From an uncultured Tolumonas sp. (GTDB taxonomy: Bacteria > Pseudomonadota > Gammaproteobacteria > Enterobacterales > Aeromonadaceae): 64,000 nt of DNA. The stretch covers positions 62,001 through 126,000 of the forward strand of contig NZ_OY782757.1 in the NCBI RefSeq assembly GCF_963678185.1, written 5' to 3'. Made by a program: the position numbers and the translations under genes. The notes beneath the pieces were generated by a model. That model had not been told where the DNA came from. It saw nothing but the letters and a program-made list of their open reading frames with translations, and did no database searches. Of this stretch, positions 1-9,263 are shown piece by piece (positions within the stretch are counted from its first letter, which is position 1; each line of letters opens with the position of its first letter).

Positions 1-187
1 TGTTTTCAAAATTAAGGGCGAGGGCAGTGAGATCAGCCGATGCGTCTTTTGCTTTACCTGAAGTAATGAAAAAACTGTAAGACGGCATCGCGATAGCAGC
101 GAGAATAGCAATAATTGCCACAGCTACCATTAATTCAATTAGCGTGAATCCAGAGATCATTTTTTGCCTGATTGAACAACTCACCAT
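1..187 (-). CDS. Type IV pilin / pilin-like protein, N-terminal part
   Basis: Only the first 62 codons are present; the gene continues beyond base 1. The reading frame starts at the ATG at 187 and gives a short positively charged leader followed by GFTLIELMVAVAIIAILAA, the classic class III prepilin signature: a Gly at the PilD cleavage site, Phe +1, Glu +5 and a hydrophobic helix. The mature protein would be a type IV pilin or minor pilin that assembles in the inner membrane. Leader length is ambiguous: an in-frame ATG lies nine codons downstream, closer to the cleavage site. The fragment cannot separate a major pilin from a minor or pseudopilin. The family assignment is secure, the exact role is not. 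Confidence 0.85.
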   Translation of the reverse strand, partial: MVSCSIRQKMISGFTLIELMVAVAIIAILAAIAMPSYSFFITSGKAKDASADLTALALNFEN

Positions 188-493
188 AATACTATCTACC
201 CCAAAGCAACGATCATTTATTAATAATGTATTATTAAATATCTATAACGCAAGGGAAACCGGTTACCGATATATTATTTTTCAATAGTTGAATATGGTAG
301 ATGAAAGATCTGAAAAGGTGCTACTAAATTAGATTTAATGGATGTATTCATGCGAATCTTTTTTCTGGGATGCGTATTTGGATACAAAAAAGAGGCGTTT
401 GGCTTTTAAAAAAATATTGAAATTAATGTATTTAGTTTTTCTTTTGTATTACGTGTTATATCAAACAGATGCTAAAACTTTGATAAGTCATCA
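188..493. other. Intergenic region between pilin gene and ppsR
   Basis: About 306 AT-rich bases between divergent genes. They should hold both promoters. I see an 8-base palindrome AACCGGTT at about 260-267, which could be a LacI/GntR-type half-site pair, but no operator I can name. The ppsR start has only a weak purine-rich stretch upstream. No small ORF with a convincing ribosome binding site was found. Confidence 0.4.
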
Positions 494-1315
494 ATGAAAC
501 GCTCCGTATTTTATATCTCTGATGGCACCGCTATTACCGCAGAAGTCTTAGGGCATGCAGTGTTGTCGCAATTTCCGCTAGAGCCTGATTTTTATACTAT
601 CCCTTTTGTGGATAACGTCAGTAAAGCGGCTGAAGTCAGTCAGAAGAACAACGAAATTTATCTGCAATCAGGCTGCAGACCCTTGGTATTTTTCTCGATC
701 GTTTCTGACTCGGTGCGAGAGATCATTCTGGCTAGTCACGGTTTTTGTCAGGATGTGGTGCAGTCGTTGATTGCCCCGTTACAGCAGGAACTGGGTATTG
801 AACCCATCGCGTCATCGCAACGGCGGCCTTATGGACTGACGGAAAATAACATACTGAAATATGACGCCCGTATTGCCGCGATTGATTATACATTGGCGCA
901 TGACGATGGCATTTCACTGCGTAATCTGGAACTGGCGCAGGTGATCTTATTGGGCGTATCGCGCAGTGGTAAAACACCGACCAGCCTTTATCTGGCGCTG
1001 CAATTTGGCGTCTATGCGGTGAATTACCCGTTTATTGCCGATGATATGGATCACCTACAACTACCGCGGGCATTGTTACCGTATAAAAACCGGCTGTTTG
1101 GTTTAACGATAGACCCTGAGCGGTTGTCGGCGATCAGGCAGGAGCGGCGTGGAAACAGTCGCTATGCATCATTGCGACAATGCCGTATGGAGTTGGCTGA
1201 AGTGGAAGCGCTCTATCGTAATCATCAGATCCCTTATCTCAACACCACGAACTATTCGGTGGAGGAGATCACGGCCAAACTGATGGAAATCATGAATTTA
1301 CAGCGTCAGAAATAA
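494..1315 (+). CDS. ppsR: PEP synthetase regulatory protein (kinase/pyrophosphorylase)
   Basis: PpsR (DUF299 family) inactivates PEP synthase by ADP-dependent phosphorylation of a threonine next to the catalytic histidine and reactivates it by Pi-dependent dephosphorylation. The 273-residue product opens with the family signature [13 protein letters not shown] and carries a P-loop GVSRSGKT at about residues 154-161, both diagnostic. Length matches the family (about 270-280). The gene converges on ppsA, its substrate's gene, with only 49 bases and a shared hairpin between the stops, so the assignment is supported by both sequence and context. The start at 494 aligns with known PpsR N-termini, although its ribosome binding site is weak. 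Confidence 0.96.
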   Translation: MKRSVFYISDGTAITAEVLGHAVLSQFPLEPDFYTIPFVDNVSKAAEVSQKNNEIYLQSGCRPLVFFSIVSDSVREIILASHGFCQDVVQSLIAPLQQELGIEPIASSQRRPYGLTENNILKYDARIAAIDYTLAHDDGISLRNLELAQVILLGVSRSGKTPTSLYLALQFGVYAVNYPFIADDMDHLQLPRALLPYKNRLFGLTIDPERLSAIRQERRGNSRYASLRQCRMELAEVEALYRNHQIPYLNTTNYSVEEITAKLMEIMNLQRQK

Positions 1316-1319
1316 AAAA

Positions 1320-1350
1320 GACCACCACATCATAGAGGTAATGTGGTGGC
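1320..1350 (-). terminator. Hairpin terminator between ppsR and ppsA
   Basis: Stem CCACCACAT (1322-1330) pairs with ATGTGGTGG (1341-1349) around a 10-base loop. On the minus strand the stem is followed by a T-rich run, so it best serves ppsA. It may also stop ppsR transcripts. Confidence 0.8.
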
Positions 1351-1364
1351 AAACGGACTAGGTG

Positions 1365-3716
1365 CTATTCCGCTAATGTTAACCAGGTCTGCACCACGGT
1401 ATCCGGGTTCAGTGATAAACTATCGATCCCCTGTTCCTTCAGCCACAAGGCAAAATCAGCATGATCTGACGGGCCTTGACCGCAAATACCAACGTATTTA
1501 CCCTGTTTTTTCGCCGCGGCAATCGCCATTGCCAACAAGGATTTGACGGCGTCGTTACGTTCATCAAATAGCTCTGATACCAGACCGGAATCGCGATCTA
1601 AACCCAGCGTCAGCTGCGTCATATCGTTGGAACCGATAGAAAAACCATCAAAATGTTGTAGGAACTGTTCAGCCAGCAAGGCATTCGATGGGATCTCACA
1701 CATCATCATGATCTTCAGGCCATTCTCGCCGCGTTTCAGCCCCTCGGTTTCCAGCTGCGCAATTACGGCTTTGGCCTGTGCCACCGTTCGCACGAACGGC
1801 ACCATCAGCTCAATATTGGTTAGCCCCATGCGATTGCGCACCCGTTTCACCGCTTCACACTCCAGCGCAAAACAGTCGTGGAATGTCGAAGAAATATAGC
1901 GACCGGCCCCACGGAAGCCCAGCATCGGGTTTTCTTCCTGAGGTTCGTAATGCTCACCACCGAGCAGATTGGCATATTCGTTCGATTTGAAATCAGACAG
2001 ACGCACGATCACCCGTTTTGGCCAGAACGCGGCGGAGAGGGTAGAAATCCCTTCTGCCAGACGGCTGATATAAAACTCGACCGGATCATCATGGCCTAGC
2101 ATCAACTCCCTGATCTGCTGCTGTAACGCGGGGGGCTGCTGCTCAAATTCGAGTAAAGCTTTTGGGTGCACACCGATCATACGGTTGATGATAAATTCGA
2201 GTCGCGCCAGACCCACACCATCATTGGGTAAACGGGCAAAATCGAAGGCGCGATCGGGGTTGCCGACGTTCATCATGATTTTCAGTGGTAACGCTGGCAT
2301 TTTATTCACCTGCAAACGGCGCACGCTGAAATCCTGCAGATCCTGATAGACAAAACCGGTATCGCCTTCGGCGCATGAAACCGTCACGTTTTGTCCAGCC
2401 TGCAAAGTCTCGGTGGCATTACCGCAGCCTACCACGGCAGGGATCCCCAGTTCGCGCGCAATAATCGCGGCATGACAGGTACGGCCTCCACGGTTAGTTA
2501 CAATCGCTGCCGCCCGTTTCATGATCGGCTCCCAGTCTGGGTCAGTCATGTCGGTAACCAGCACATCGCCAGGTTGCACCTGATCCATCTCACTGATGCT
2601 GTGGATGATTTTGACCGGCCCCGCTCCAATTCGCTGGCCAATCGCACGGCCTTCAATCAGCACTTTGCCGCGCGAAGTGAGCTGATAACGTTCCATCACC
2701 TGCTCGTTCGAGCGCACGGTTTCCGGCCGCGCTTGCACGATATACAGCTGGCCGGTGTGACCATCTTTGGCCCATTCGATATCCATCGGGCGACCGTAGT
2801 GCAGCTCAATCAATAGCGCCTGACGGGCTAGTTGTTCAACTTCTGCATCCGTCAAACTGAAACGCTGACTCAGCTCGGCGGGGACATCTTCAATCTGCAC
2901 CTGTTTGCCGTGCTCTTTACTGTCCGCATAAACCATGCGGATTTTTTTTGAACCAATGGTGCGGCGCACAATCGCCGGTTTCTGATTATTCAGCGTTGGC
3001 TTATGTACATAAAATTCATCGGGGTTGACGGCCCCTTGCACCACCATTTCACCCAGCCCGTAAGCCGAGGTAATAAACACCACCTGATCAAAACCAGACT
3101 CGGTATCCAGCGTGAACATGACACCGGCAGCGGCTAAATCCGAACGTACCATACGCTGCACACCGGCAGATAAAGCAACGCCTCGATGGTCATACCCCTG
3201 ATGTACACGGTAAGAAATAGCCCGATCATTAAACAATGAGGAAAAAACATGCTTGATGGCAACCATGACCGCATCAATGCCCTGCACGTTGAGGAATGTT
3301 TCCTGCTGTCCGGCAAAGGAGGCATCGGGCATGTCTTCGGCGGTGGCAGAAGAACGCACAGCAAACGAGGCATCAGTTTGGCCGTCCGCCAGTTGCAGAT
3401 AGGCTTCACGTATCGCTTGTTCTAATTCCGGCTGGAAGGGGGTATCAACGATCCATTGGCGGATCTGGCGGCCGGCTTCGGTCAGCGCATTGAGATCATT
3501 AATATCCGTTTTATCGAGCAACAGATAAATATTCTGGTTTACGCCACTTTGTTCCAGAAAATCATTAAACGCCTGTGCGGTTGTGGCAAAACCATTAGGT
3601 ACAGAGACACCTAATGACGCCAGATTCGTGATCATTTCGCCAAGAGAGGCATTTTTGCCTCCCACCCGATCAACATCGTGCATGTTGAGTTGGTTATACC
3701 AAAGCACGTTAGTCAC
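1365..3716 (-). CDS. ppsA: Phosphoenolpyruvate synthase
   Basis: Converts pyruvate, ATP and water to PEP, AMP and Pi for gluconeogenesis in the cytosol. At 783 residues it matches the family (792 in E. coli). Visible in order: the N-terminal ATP-binding pyruvate phosphate dikinase domain ([23 protein letters not shown]), the central swivelling phosphohistidine domain with [21 protein letters not shown], and the C-terminal TIM-barrel PEP/pyruvate domain ending near CGQGPSDH with the conserved catalytic Cys. The Thr two residues before the catalytic His is the residue PpsR is known to phosphorylate, so the regulatory pair is intact. The start is a GTG with a GGGAG ribosome binding site six bases upstream; the next Met lies further in than conserved sequence allows. 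Confidence 0.97.
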   Translation of the reverse strand: MTNVLWYNQLNMHDVDRVGGKNASLGEMITNLASLGVSVPNGFATTAQAFNDFLEQSGVNQNIYLLLDKTDINDLNALTEAGRQIRQWIVDTPFQPELEQAIREAYLQLADGQTDASFAVRSSATAEDMPDASFAGQQETFLNVQGIDAVMVAIKHVFSSLFNDRAISYRVHQGYDHRGVALSAGVQRMVRSDLAAAGVMFTLDTESGFDQVVFITSAYGLGEMVVQGAVNPDEFYVHKPTLNNQKPAIVRRTIGSKKIRMVYADSKEHGKQVQIEDVPAELSQRFSLTDAEVEQLARQALLIELHYGRPMDIEWAKDGHTGQLYIVQARPETVRSNEQVMERYQLTSRGKVLIEGRAIGQRIGAGPVKIIHSISEMDQVQPGDVLVTDMTDPDWEPIMKRAAAIVTNRGGRTCHAAIIARELGIPAVVGCGNATETLQAGQNVTVSCAEGDTGFVYQDLQDFSVRRLQVNKMPALPLKIMMNVGNPDRAFDFARLPNDGVGLARLEFIINRMIGVHPKALLEFEQQPPALQQQIRELMLGHDDPVEFYISRLAEGISTLSAAFWPKRVIVRLSDFKSNEYANLLGGEHYEPQEENPMLGFRGAGRYISSTFHDCFALECEAVKRVRNRMGLTNIELMVPFVRTVAQAKAVIAQLETEGLKRGENGLKIMMMCEIPSNALLAEQFLQHFDGFSIGSNDMTQLTLGLDRDSGLVSELFDERNDAVKSLLAMAIAAAKKQGKYVGICGQGPSDHADFALWLKEQGIDSLSLNPDTVVQTWLTLAE

Positions 3717-4216
3717 ATCGTTCTCCCTATGAAACAGATCTTACGACTCATCATGGAAAGGAAATAAACCAGACATCCAGAATGGTTTGATTTCCCCGTT
3801 ATTGAAATTCGTCGCGGCAGCAATTAATGCCGCCAATATTTCAAAGGCAGACGGAATAAGAAATCAGTTAAAAATTACAAAACTTTTTAAAGCACAGGGA
3901 ATTAGAGATGGTGCAAGAAACAGATATAAAGGCAGAAATTAACGGTGCCAATATGGCCTATTAGCTATTTCTATATATAAATTTAATATGAACTTAAATC
4001 ATAAAAGATAGCCCTAATAATAGTTGGGTTAAAGAATAACCAATCAACAGTTCATCACGTATTCATAAAATGGTGTTGCATCAACATATTAGAAATATAG
4101 GGCGCTAAATGCGACATTTCAGCTGGCGTCACAGAAGGGGCATGCTAATCTGAAATGAGTCATGCCGGCATTGTCAGCCGTATTTATCACCATCTGACAT
4201 AAGGATTGGTCAGGCA
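3717..4216. other. Divergent promoter region, ppsA and sensor gene
   Basis: 500 bases between divergent genes with no supported ORF. On the ppsA side, an imperfect stem-loop (GGCAGCA/TGCCGCC arms, about 3815-3835) would lie in the leader. The middle is strongly AT-rich (about 3960-4100). I looked for a Cra/FruR site, expected for ppsA in enterobacteria, and did not see a convincing one. An AAGGA lies about 11 bases before the plus-strand ATG. Confidence 0.4.
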
Positions 4217-6682
4217 ATGCGGACTCTTCCATCAACAGATGCTGGGATTATCAAATGGGGGAGTTATCTCCTGTTTGCCTTGTTGTATTTGATTCTGTCG
4301 CTATCGGCGGAGGCAGCGCCGCAGGAAAAAATTACCTTACAGCTGAGATGGTTCCATCAATTTCAGTTTGCCGGATATTACGCGGCTCAAATGAAAGGTT
4401 ACTACCACGATGCGGGTCTTGATGTTCGCATCATGGATTCTAAACCGGGTATGGACGTTGTCAGTGAGGTCATTTCTGGCCGGGCGCACTATGGTGTTAG
4501 CAATAGCTCATTATTATTAGCGCGACAGCAAGGTAAACCGGTTGTTGCACTAGCGGCTATTTTTCAGCATTCCCCGTTAGTTTTTATTGCTCGTGCAGAT
4601 GCCGGTATTTCATCTGTTCATGATCTGCCGGGCAAAAAAATAATGCTGGAACCTCACGCCGATGAATTAATGGCCTATTTAAAGAAAGAAGGCGTGGCTA
4701 CAGGGCAATTAAAATTATTACCGTATAGCTTTGATTTTGGTGATTTGATCGATGGCAAAGTTGATGCAATTAGCGCCTTTAGTTCCGATGAACTTTACTA
4801 TCTGGATAGAAGTGCATTTCGTTATCTGATGTTTACGCCGCGCTCGGCAGGTATCGATTTCTATGGTGACAATTTATTTACCACGGAACAGGAAATACAG
4901 ATGCACCCCGATCGCGTGAAGGCTTTTCGTGCAGCCAGTATCAAAGGCTGGATTTATGCGATGCAGCACCCCGAAGAAATCGCCAATGTCATTATTTCTC
5001 ATTATGGCTATCGGGACTCTAAAGCTCATTTGTTGTATGAAGCTAAAAATATGATCCCGCTGTTAGGGCATGACAATGTGGAATTGGGATATATGTATGC
5101 TGGCCGTTGGCAGCATATTGCCGATACCTATGCCGATCTGGGGTTAATGCCGGCTGATTTTTCATTACGTGGTTTTTTATATCAGCCGGAGCCAGAACCC
5201 AAAGACCTTTCCCATCTTTATGCCGCCATTGCTGTTGCCTTGTCTGTTGGCGGGTTGTGTCTTGTCATCGCCGTTATATTTATTCGCTTAAACAGAAAGC
5301 TGACTAACGAAAGTAAAGCCAGACAAGCTGCGATCAAGTATATGGAAGAGAGCGAGCGAAACCTGCGGTTTATTACTGAAAATTCGGCTGATGTTATATG
5401 GACGATGGATATTGCCACCGGCAAATTTACATATATCAGCCCCTCAGTTTACCAATTACGTGGCTACACGGTAGATGAGGTGATGCAACAGTCACCTGAA
5501 GAACTGATGACACCGGAATCATCAGAACGAGCTTATAGATCGTTAGTGGACTCTATTGAACGTTGGCATGCTGGCGACCATAGCGATACCCGTAAAGTGA
5601 CGGAGATTGATCAGCCACATAAAGATGGTCATATCATTTCTACTGAAGTTGTCACGACCTTACATGCCAATGCGGAAGGGCATTTGACATCAATCATTGG
5701 GATCAGCCGGGATATTTCTGAGCGTAAAAAAGCCGAAGAAGTGATCCGGAATCTGGCTTTTTATGATTCGTTGACCAGACTGCCTAATCGGCGTTTATTG
5801 TTAGATCGGCTGGAACAAGCGATTACACAGGCGAAACGTAATGAATCACGGCTGGCGTTGATGTTTATTGATTTGGATAAATTTAAACCGGTTAATGATC
5901 AATATGGTCACGAGGCGGGTGACTGGCTGTTAAAGGCCGTCGCGCAGCGCATGGAGACCTGTTTGCGTGAATCAGACACTGCGGCCCGTATTGGCGGCGA
6001 TGAATTTATTGTTTTATTACCTGAGATCAGACGAAATCGGGATGCAGTTGCTGTGGCGGAAAAGATCCGCGATGTTTTAAACCAACCATTTGAAATGTCG
6101 GAAGGGATACATCTGAATATTTCAGCATGTATCGGTATTGCGATTTACCCAGACCATGGATTGACGGAAAAACAACTGATGAAAAATGGCGATACAGCAA
6201 TGTATCAGGCCAAAGAATCTGGACGGAACCGCGTCTGGATTTATCAGCGAAACCAGGATAGTTCGATTTTGAGTGACGATGCACTAATGCGTCTTCATTG
6301 GAAGAAATCGTATGAAAGTGGCGAAAATACGATTGATCAAGAGCACAAAGAGCTATTCCGGCTGGCCAGTCTTTTGATCAACGCAGCCATAGAACGCGAT
6401 ACCCGGCCGGAAGAATTTGAAAATGCCTTCCAAGCATTGCTGGATCATGCCGCTAAACATTTTGCTGGCGAAGAAATGATCCTTGCTGATTATCAGTATG
6501 AAGATCTGGAAGAACACGCAAAATTGCACAAGGAGCTGGTAACTCGTGCGCAAATGCTGCATCACGCGGCTATTCATCGACAAATGTCGATGGGGGAATT
6601 GATCGATTTCATCATTGATGACTTGGTAAAAGGCCATATGTTTAAACAAGACCGCAAGTTCTATCATCTATTTAAGAAATAG
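4217..6682 (+). CDS. Substrate-binding/PAS/GGDEF/hemerythrin membrane sensor
   Basis: An 821-residue fusion, predicted inner-membrane diguanylate cyclase. Order: signal/anchor (about 10-35); an NMT1/THI5-like periplasmic binding domain (about 37-300, QLRWFHQFQFAGYYAA); a membrane helix (about 335-357); a PAS domain (about 378-500, FITENSADVIWTMD); a GGDEF domain with intact ARIGGDEF; and a C-terminal bacteriohemerythrin domain (about 690-821). The hemerythrin ligands are visible as DQEHKELF, HAAKHF-GEEM, EEHAKLH and GHMFKQD. An RESD motif five residues before GGDEF matches the product-inhibition I-site. Inference: it makes cyclic di-GMP in response to a periplasmic ligand and to oxygen or redox through the di-iron site. 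Ligand unknown; THI5-like domains bind pyrimidine or sulfonate-like compounds in other proteins. No EAL domain. Confidence 0.9.
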   Translation: MRTLPSTDAGIIKWGSYLLFALLYLILSLSAEAAPQEKITLQLRWFHQFQFAGYYAAQMKGYYHDAGLDVRIMDSKPGMDVVSEVISGRAHYGVSNSSLLLARQQGKPVVALAAIFQHSPLVFIARADAGISSVHDLPGKKIMLEPHADELMAYLKKEGVATGQLKLLPYSFDFGDLIDGKVDAISAFSSDELYYLDRSAFRYLMFTPRSAGIDFYGDNLFTTEQEIQMHPDRVKAFRAASIKGWIYAMQHPEEIANVIISHYGYRDSKAHLLYEAKNMIPLLGHDNVELGYMYAGRWQHIADTYADLGLMPADFSLRGFLYQPEPEPKDLSHLYAAIAVALSVGGLCLVIAVIFIRLNRKLTNESKARQAAIKYMEESERNLRFITENSADVIWTMDIATGKFTYISPSVYQLRGYTVDEVMQQSPEELMTPESSERAYRSLVDSIERWHAGDHSDTRKVTEIDQPHKDGHIISTEVVTTLHANAEGHLTSIIGISRDISERKKAEEVIRNLAFYDSLTRLPNRRLLLDRLEQAITQAKRNESRLALMFIDLDKFKPVNDQYGHEAGDWLLKAVAQRMETCLRESDTAARIGGDEFIVLLPEIRRNRDAVAVAEKIRDVLNQPFEMSEGIHLNISACIGIAIYPDHGLTEKQLMKNGDTAMYQAKESGRNRVWIYQRNQDSSILSDDALMRLHWKKSYESGENTIDQEHKELFRLASLLINAAIERDTRPEEFENAFQALLDHAAKHFAGEEMILADYQYEDLEEHAKLHKELVTRAQMLHHAAIHRQMSMGELIDFIIDDLVKGHMFKQDRKFYHLFKK

Positions 6683-6785
6683 ATTAATTTCTCCAATCAC
6701 GATAAATCTAAACATCAATGCGTGATTTATTCAGCTCAATTTTTAATAATGCCGCCTGCAGGTAGTTAATAAAACAGGAATAACA

Positions 6786-8141
6786 ATGACAGAGATGGTT
6801 TTCGGCTTACCCGTATTAGTGTTGGCTGTTTTGCTGGCTAGCACCGCGGGCTGGTTTTTATCTTATGTCCGTTCACAAAAAATCATCGCTAACCAAGATG
6901 TGCAGATGGGGCGTTTGGAAACAGAACGCGAGTTATTGCTGGAACGTATCGAAGAGCGCGAGCAACAGTTGGGGCAACGAAATCTGGAGTTGAATCAGCT
7001 CCAGCTTAAACATACGGAATTGTTACGACAACACGCGGAGCTTCGCACTTCACTCAATGAGAAACAGCTGCATTTCAATGAACAACTGCGCCAATTGTCG
7101 AATAGCCGTGAGATGTTGAAAACCGAGTTTGAAAATCTGGCTAATGAAATTTTGGAGCGGAAAGGCAAAGCCTTCAAAGAACTGAATCAGGAAAGTATTT
7201 ATCACCTGCTTAAACCGGTACAAACCGAAATGCAGGGGTTCCGGCAAAAAGTTGAAAGCATTCATGTTGAAGAGCTGAAACAACGCAGTGAACTGCGGGC
7301 CGAACTGATTAATCTGCAAAATCTGAATCGCCAAATTACTGATCAAGCCGATAAGTTAACCAATGCATTGCAAGGGCAGAAAAAAGTGCAGGGTAACTGG
7401 GGCGAGTTGATGCTGGAGAATGTGCTGGATAATTCCGGTTTACGTTTAGGTGTCGATTATAAGCGAGAGGTCAGCTTTTCTACTGTCGATGGGCGACAAC
7501 GCCCCGATGCTATCGTGTATTTACCGCAACAAAAACACCTGATTATTGACGCTAAAACCTCATTGGCAGCCTATACCCGTTATGTGAATGCCGAACATGA
7601 ACTGGAGCGTCAGCAAGCCTTAGCGGAACACGCACAAGCAGTGAGTGCACGAATTAATGAATTGGCTGATCGTGATTATTACAAATTGCCGGGGCTGAAC
7701 TCGCCGGAAGTGGTGATCATGTTTATTCCGATCGAATCAGCTTATGTAGAGGCTTTGCGATTTGATAACACGCTTTATCAGCGTGCGATTGAGCGCAATG
7801 TGCTGGTGGCAACACCCACCACGTTATTGACTAGCCTTAACATCGTGCGGCAACTGTGGCGGTTTGAAGATCAGAACAAACATACTGCAGAATTGGCAAG
7901 CCGGGCAGAGCGTTTTTACAGCAAATTGAATAACTTTCTGACCAGTATGCAGGAAGTCGGCAAGCAGCTTGATAAAGCCAAAGGCAGCTATGAAAAAGCG
8001 TTCTCGCAGCTGTATTCCGGTAAAGGCAATTTGATCAAACAAGCTGCCGAATTTAAAGATCTCGGTGTTTCGGTGCAAAAAGAATTACCCGATGAACTGG
8101 TGGAACTCGCACTGTTAGAAGTCGGGGAAGGGCAGCAGTAA
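6786..8141 (+). CDS. rmuC: DNA recombination protein RmuC
   Basis: RmuC family, linked to limiting inversions and recombination at short repeats, with a predicted nuclease-like fold. The 451-residue product has an N-terminal membrane helix (about 5-25), a long coiled coil rich in Glu, Gln and Leu (about 35-200), then the conserved RmuC core: KVQGNWGELMLENVLDNSGL, RPDAIVYLP, IIDAKTSLAAY and FIPIESAY. The IIDAKTS stretch resembles the restriction-endonuclease-like catalytic strand. Start at 6786 has AGGA six bases upstream. It follows the sensor gene by 103 bases and is probably transcribed separately. Confidence 0.95.
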   Translation: MTEMVFGLPVLVLAVLLASTAGWFLSYVRSQKIIANQDVQMGRLETERELLLERIEEREQQLGQRNLELNQLQLKHTELLRQHAELRTSLNEKQLHFNEQLRQLSNSREMLKTEFENLANEILERKGKAFKELNQESIYHLLKPVQTEMQGFRQKVESIHVEELKQRSELRAELINLQNLNRQITDQADKLTNALQGQKKVQGNWGELMLENVLDNSGLRLGVDYKREVSFSTVDGRQRPDAIVYLPQQKHLIIDAKTSLAAYTRYVNAEHELERQQALAEHAQAVSARINELADRDYYKLPGLNSPEVVIMFIPIESAYVEALRFDNTLYQRAIERNVLVATPTTLLTSLNIVRQLWRFEDQNKHTAELASRAERFYSKLNNFLTSMQEVGKQLDKAKGSYEKAFSQLYSGKGNLIKQAAEFKDLGVSVQKELPDELVELALLEVGEGQQ

Positions 8142-8164
8142 ACGTTGCATTCTATTGAACGAAA

Positions 8165-8191
8165 GGCCCTCATGGCTTGTGTCTGAGGGCC
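8165..8191 (-). terminator. Hairpin between rmuC and ROK kinase gene
   Basis: Stem GGCCCTCA (8165-8172) pairs with TGAGGGCC (8184-8191). It lies between convergent genes. On the minus strand the stem is followed by TTTCGTT, so it probably ends the kinase transcript; the plus-strand side lacks a T run. Confidence 0.6.
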
Positions 8192-8205
8192 GAAACTATG
8201 CAAAT

Positions 8206-9114
8206 TTAAGGCACCGGTGTTTCAGTGAGCTGCAGATGATGGTGCAGAGCCCCTACCAGATTGGCATCATTCATAAAATGACAGCGCACGACCTTTGGAA
8301 TTGTCAGGTGCATTGGCAGGTGTTGTTCAAGATAAATTAGGTTTTGTTCAATATATTGCAACAGCAACGGCTGTGCGCTTATCCCGCCGCCAATGGCAAT
8401 GACATCTGGATCAAACAACGATTGTAAGTTGAACAATTGCATGGACAGACGGTAGGTGTAGGCATCCAGTGCTTCACAAACGTCCTCATCCCCCTCATTT
8501 GCCCAGTCAAATACTTGCTGTCCATTCACACTTTTTGGTGGCAGGCGTTTGATGTGTTCAACGGCACGACATAAACCCCGGCTTCCTCCATCATGTCCCC
8601 AATAATGGTAAGGTTCGCCTTTCGCATGCCAGCTGTCGGTCAATAAAAAGCTCAGTTCACCGGCAGCAAAATGTGACCCTTTATAAAGTTGCCCATTCAG
8701 AAAAATACCGCCGCCAACCGCGGTTCCTAACACGACAACGACACCATTTTTGCAACCGACCAGACTACCTTGCCAAGCTTCAGCTAAGGCTGCGCATTTG
8801 GCATCATTTTCGATAGTGACGGGTACCGGGCAGTGTTGCTGAATATCTGCAACAAAATTCCGTTTATTGTTATAGGTCAGTGAGCCGCCAGTAATGGAAT
8901 AGCCTTGTTCACTGTCAATGACACCGGGCAAACTGAAAGCAATTCCTGTGATTTGATCCTGATACTTTTTGTATAAATGGACGATCTCAGCCATAAACTC
9001 TGCAAAACTATCGGGTGGTGTCGTTACTTGACCTTTTTCTAACGTCACGGCTTGTTTATCCATTAACGCATATTTAATGGCTGAACCGCCGACATCGATA
9101 ACCAAATATTTCAT
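8206..9114 (-). CDS. ROK family sugar kinase
   Basis: A 302-residue ROK kinase, expected to phosphorylate a hexose, amino sugar or glucoside with ATP in the cytosol. Seen: the N-terminal phosphate-binding loop VIDVGGSAIKYALMD, the catalytic stretch VTIENDAKCAALAEAW with the conserved Asp, and the glycine-rich GTAVGGGIFLNG. The usual ROK zinc motif CxCGxxGC is absent; the corresponding region reads HDGGSRGLCRAVE, as in some beta-glucoside-kinase-like or regulator-derived members. I chose the ATG at 9114 rather than an upstream TTG because GGAG lies about ten bases before it and conserved sequence begins there. Nearby sugar-uptake genes suggest glucose or fructose as substrate, but they are on the other strand and separated by a chemoreceptor, so this is inference. 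Confidence 0.85.
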   Translation of the reverse strand: MKYLVIDVGGSAIKYALMDKQAVTLEKGQVTTPPDSFAEFMAEIVHLYKKYQDQITGIAFSLPGVIDSEQGYSITGGSLTYNNKRNFVADIQQHCPVPVTIENDAKCAALAEAWQGSLVGCKNGVVVVLGTAVGGGIFLNGQLYKGSHFAAGELSFLLTDSWHAKGEPYHYWGHDGGSRGLCRAVEHIKRLPPKSVNGQQVFDWANEGDEDVCEALDAYTYRLSMQLFNLQSLFDPDVIAIGGGISAQPLLLQYIEQNLIYLEQHLPMHLTIPKVVRCHFMNDANLVGALHHHLQLTETPVP

Positions 9115-9216
9115 GGTAATGCACTCCAATGCGTTATTGATTTTCCTACTTTAATAATAGTCCATGAAGTACATGAGGGGAGTCTGTGACAGGTGTATCA
9201 CTGAGATAACATAAGG

Positions 9217-9251
9217 TTACCCTCTGTGAATGAATTCTTCACAGAGGGTAA
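9217..9251 (-). terminator. Hairpin downstream of PAS chemoreceptor gene
   Basis: Perfect 14-base arms: TTACCCTCTGTGAA (9217-9230) and its complement (9238-9251) around a 7-base loop. It lies directly after the chemoreceptor stop on the minus strand. No strong T run follows, so termination may be partial or the hairpin may stabilise the mRNA 3' end. Confidence 0.65.
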
Positions 9252-9263
9252 TTTTGATGGCGC

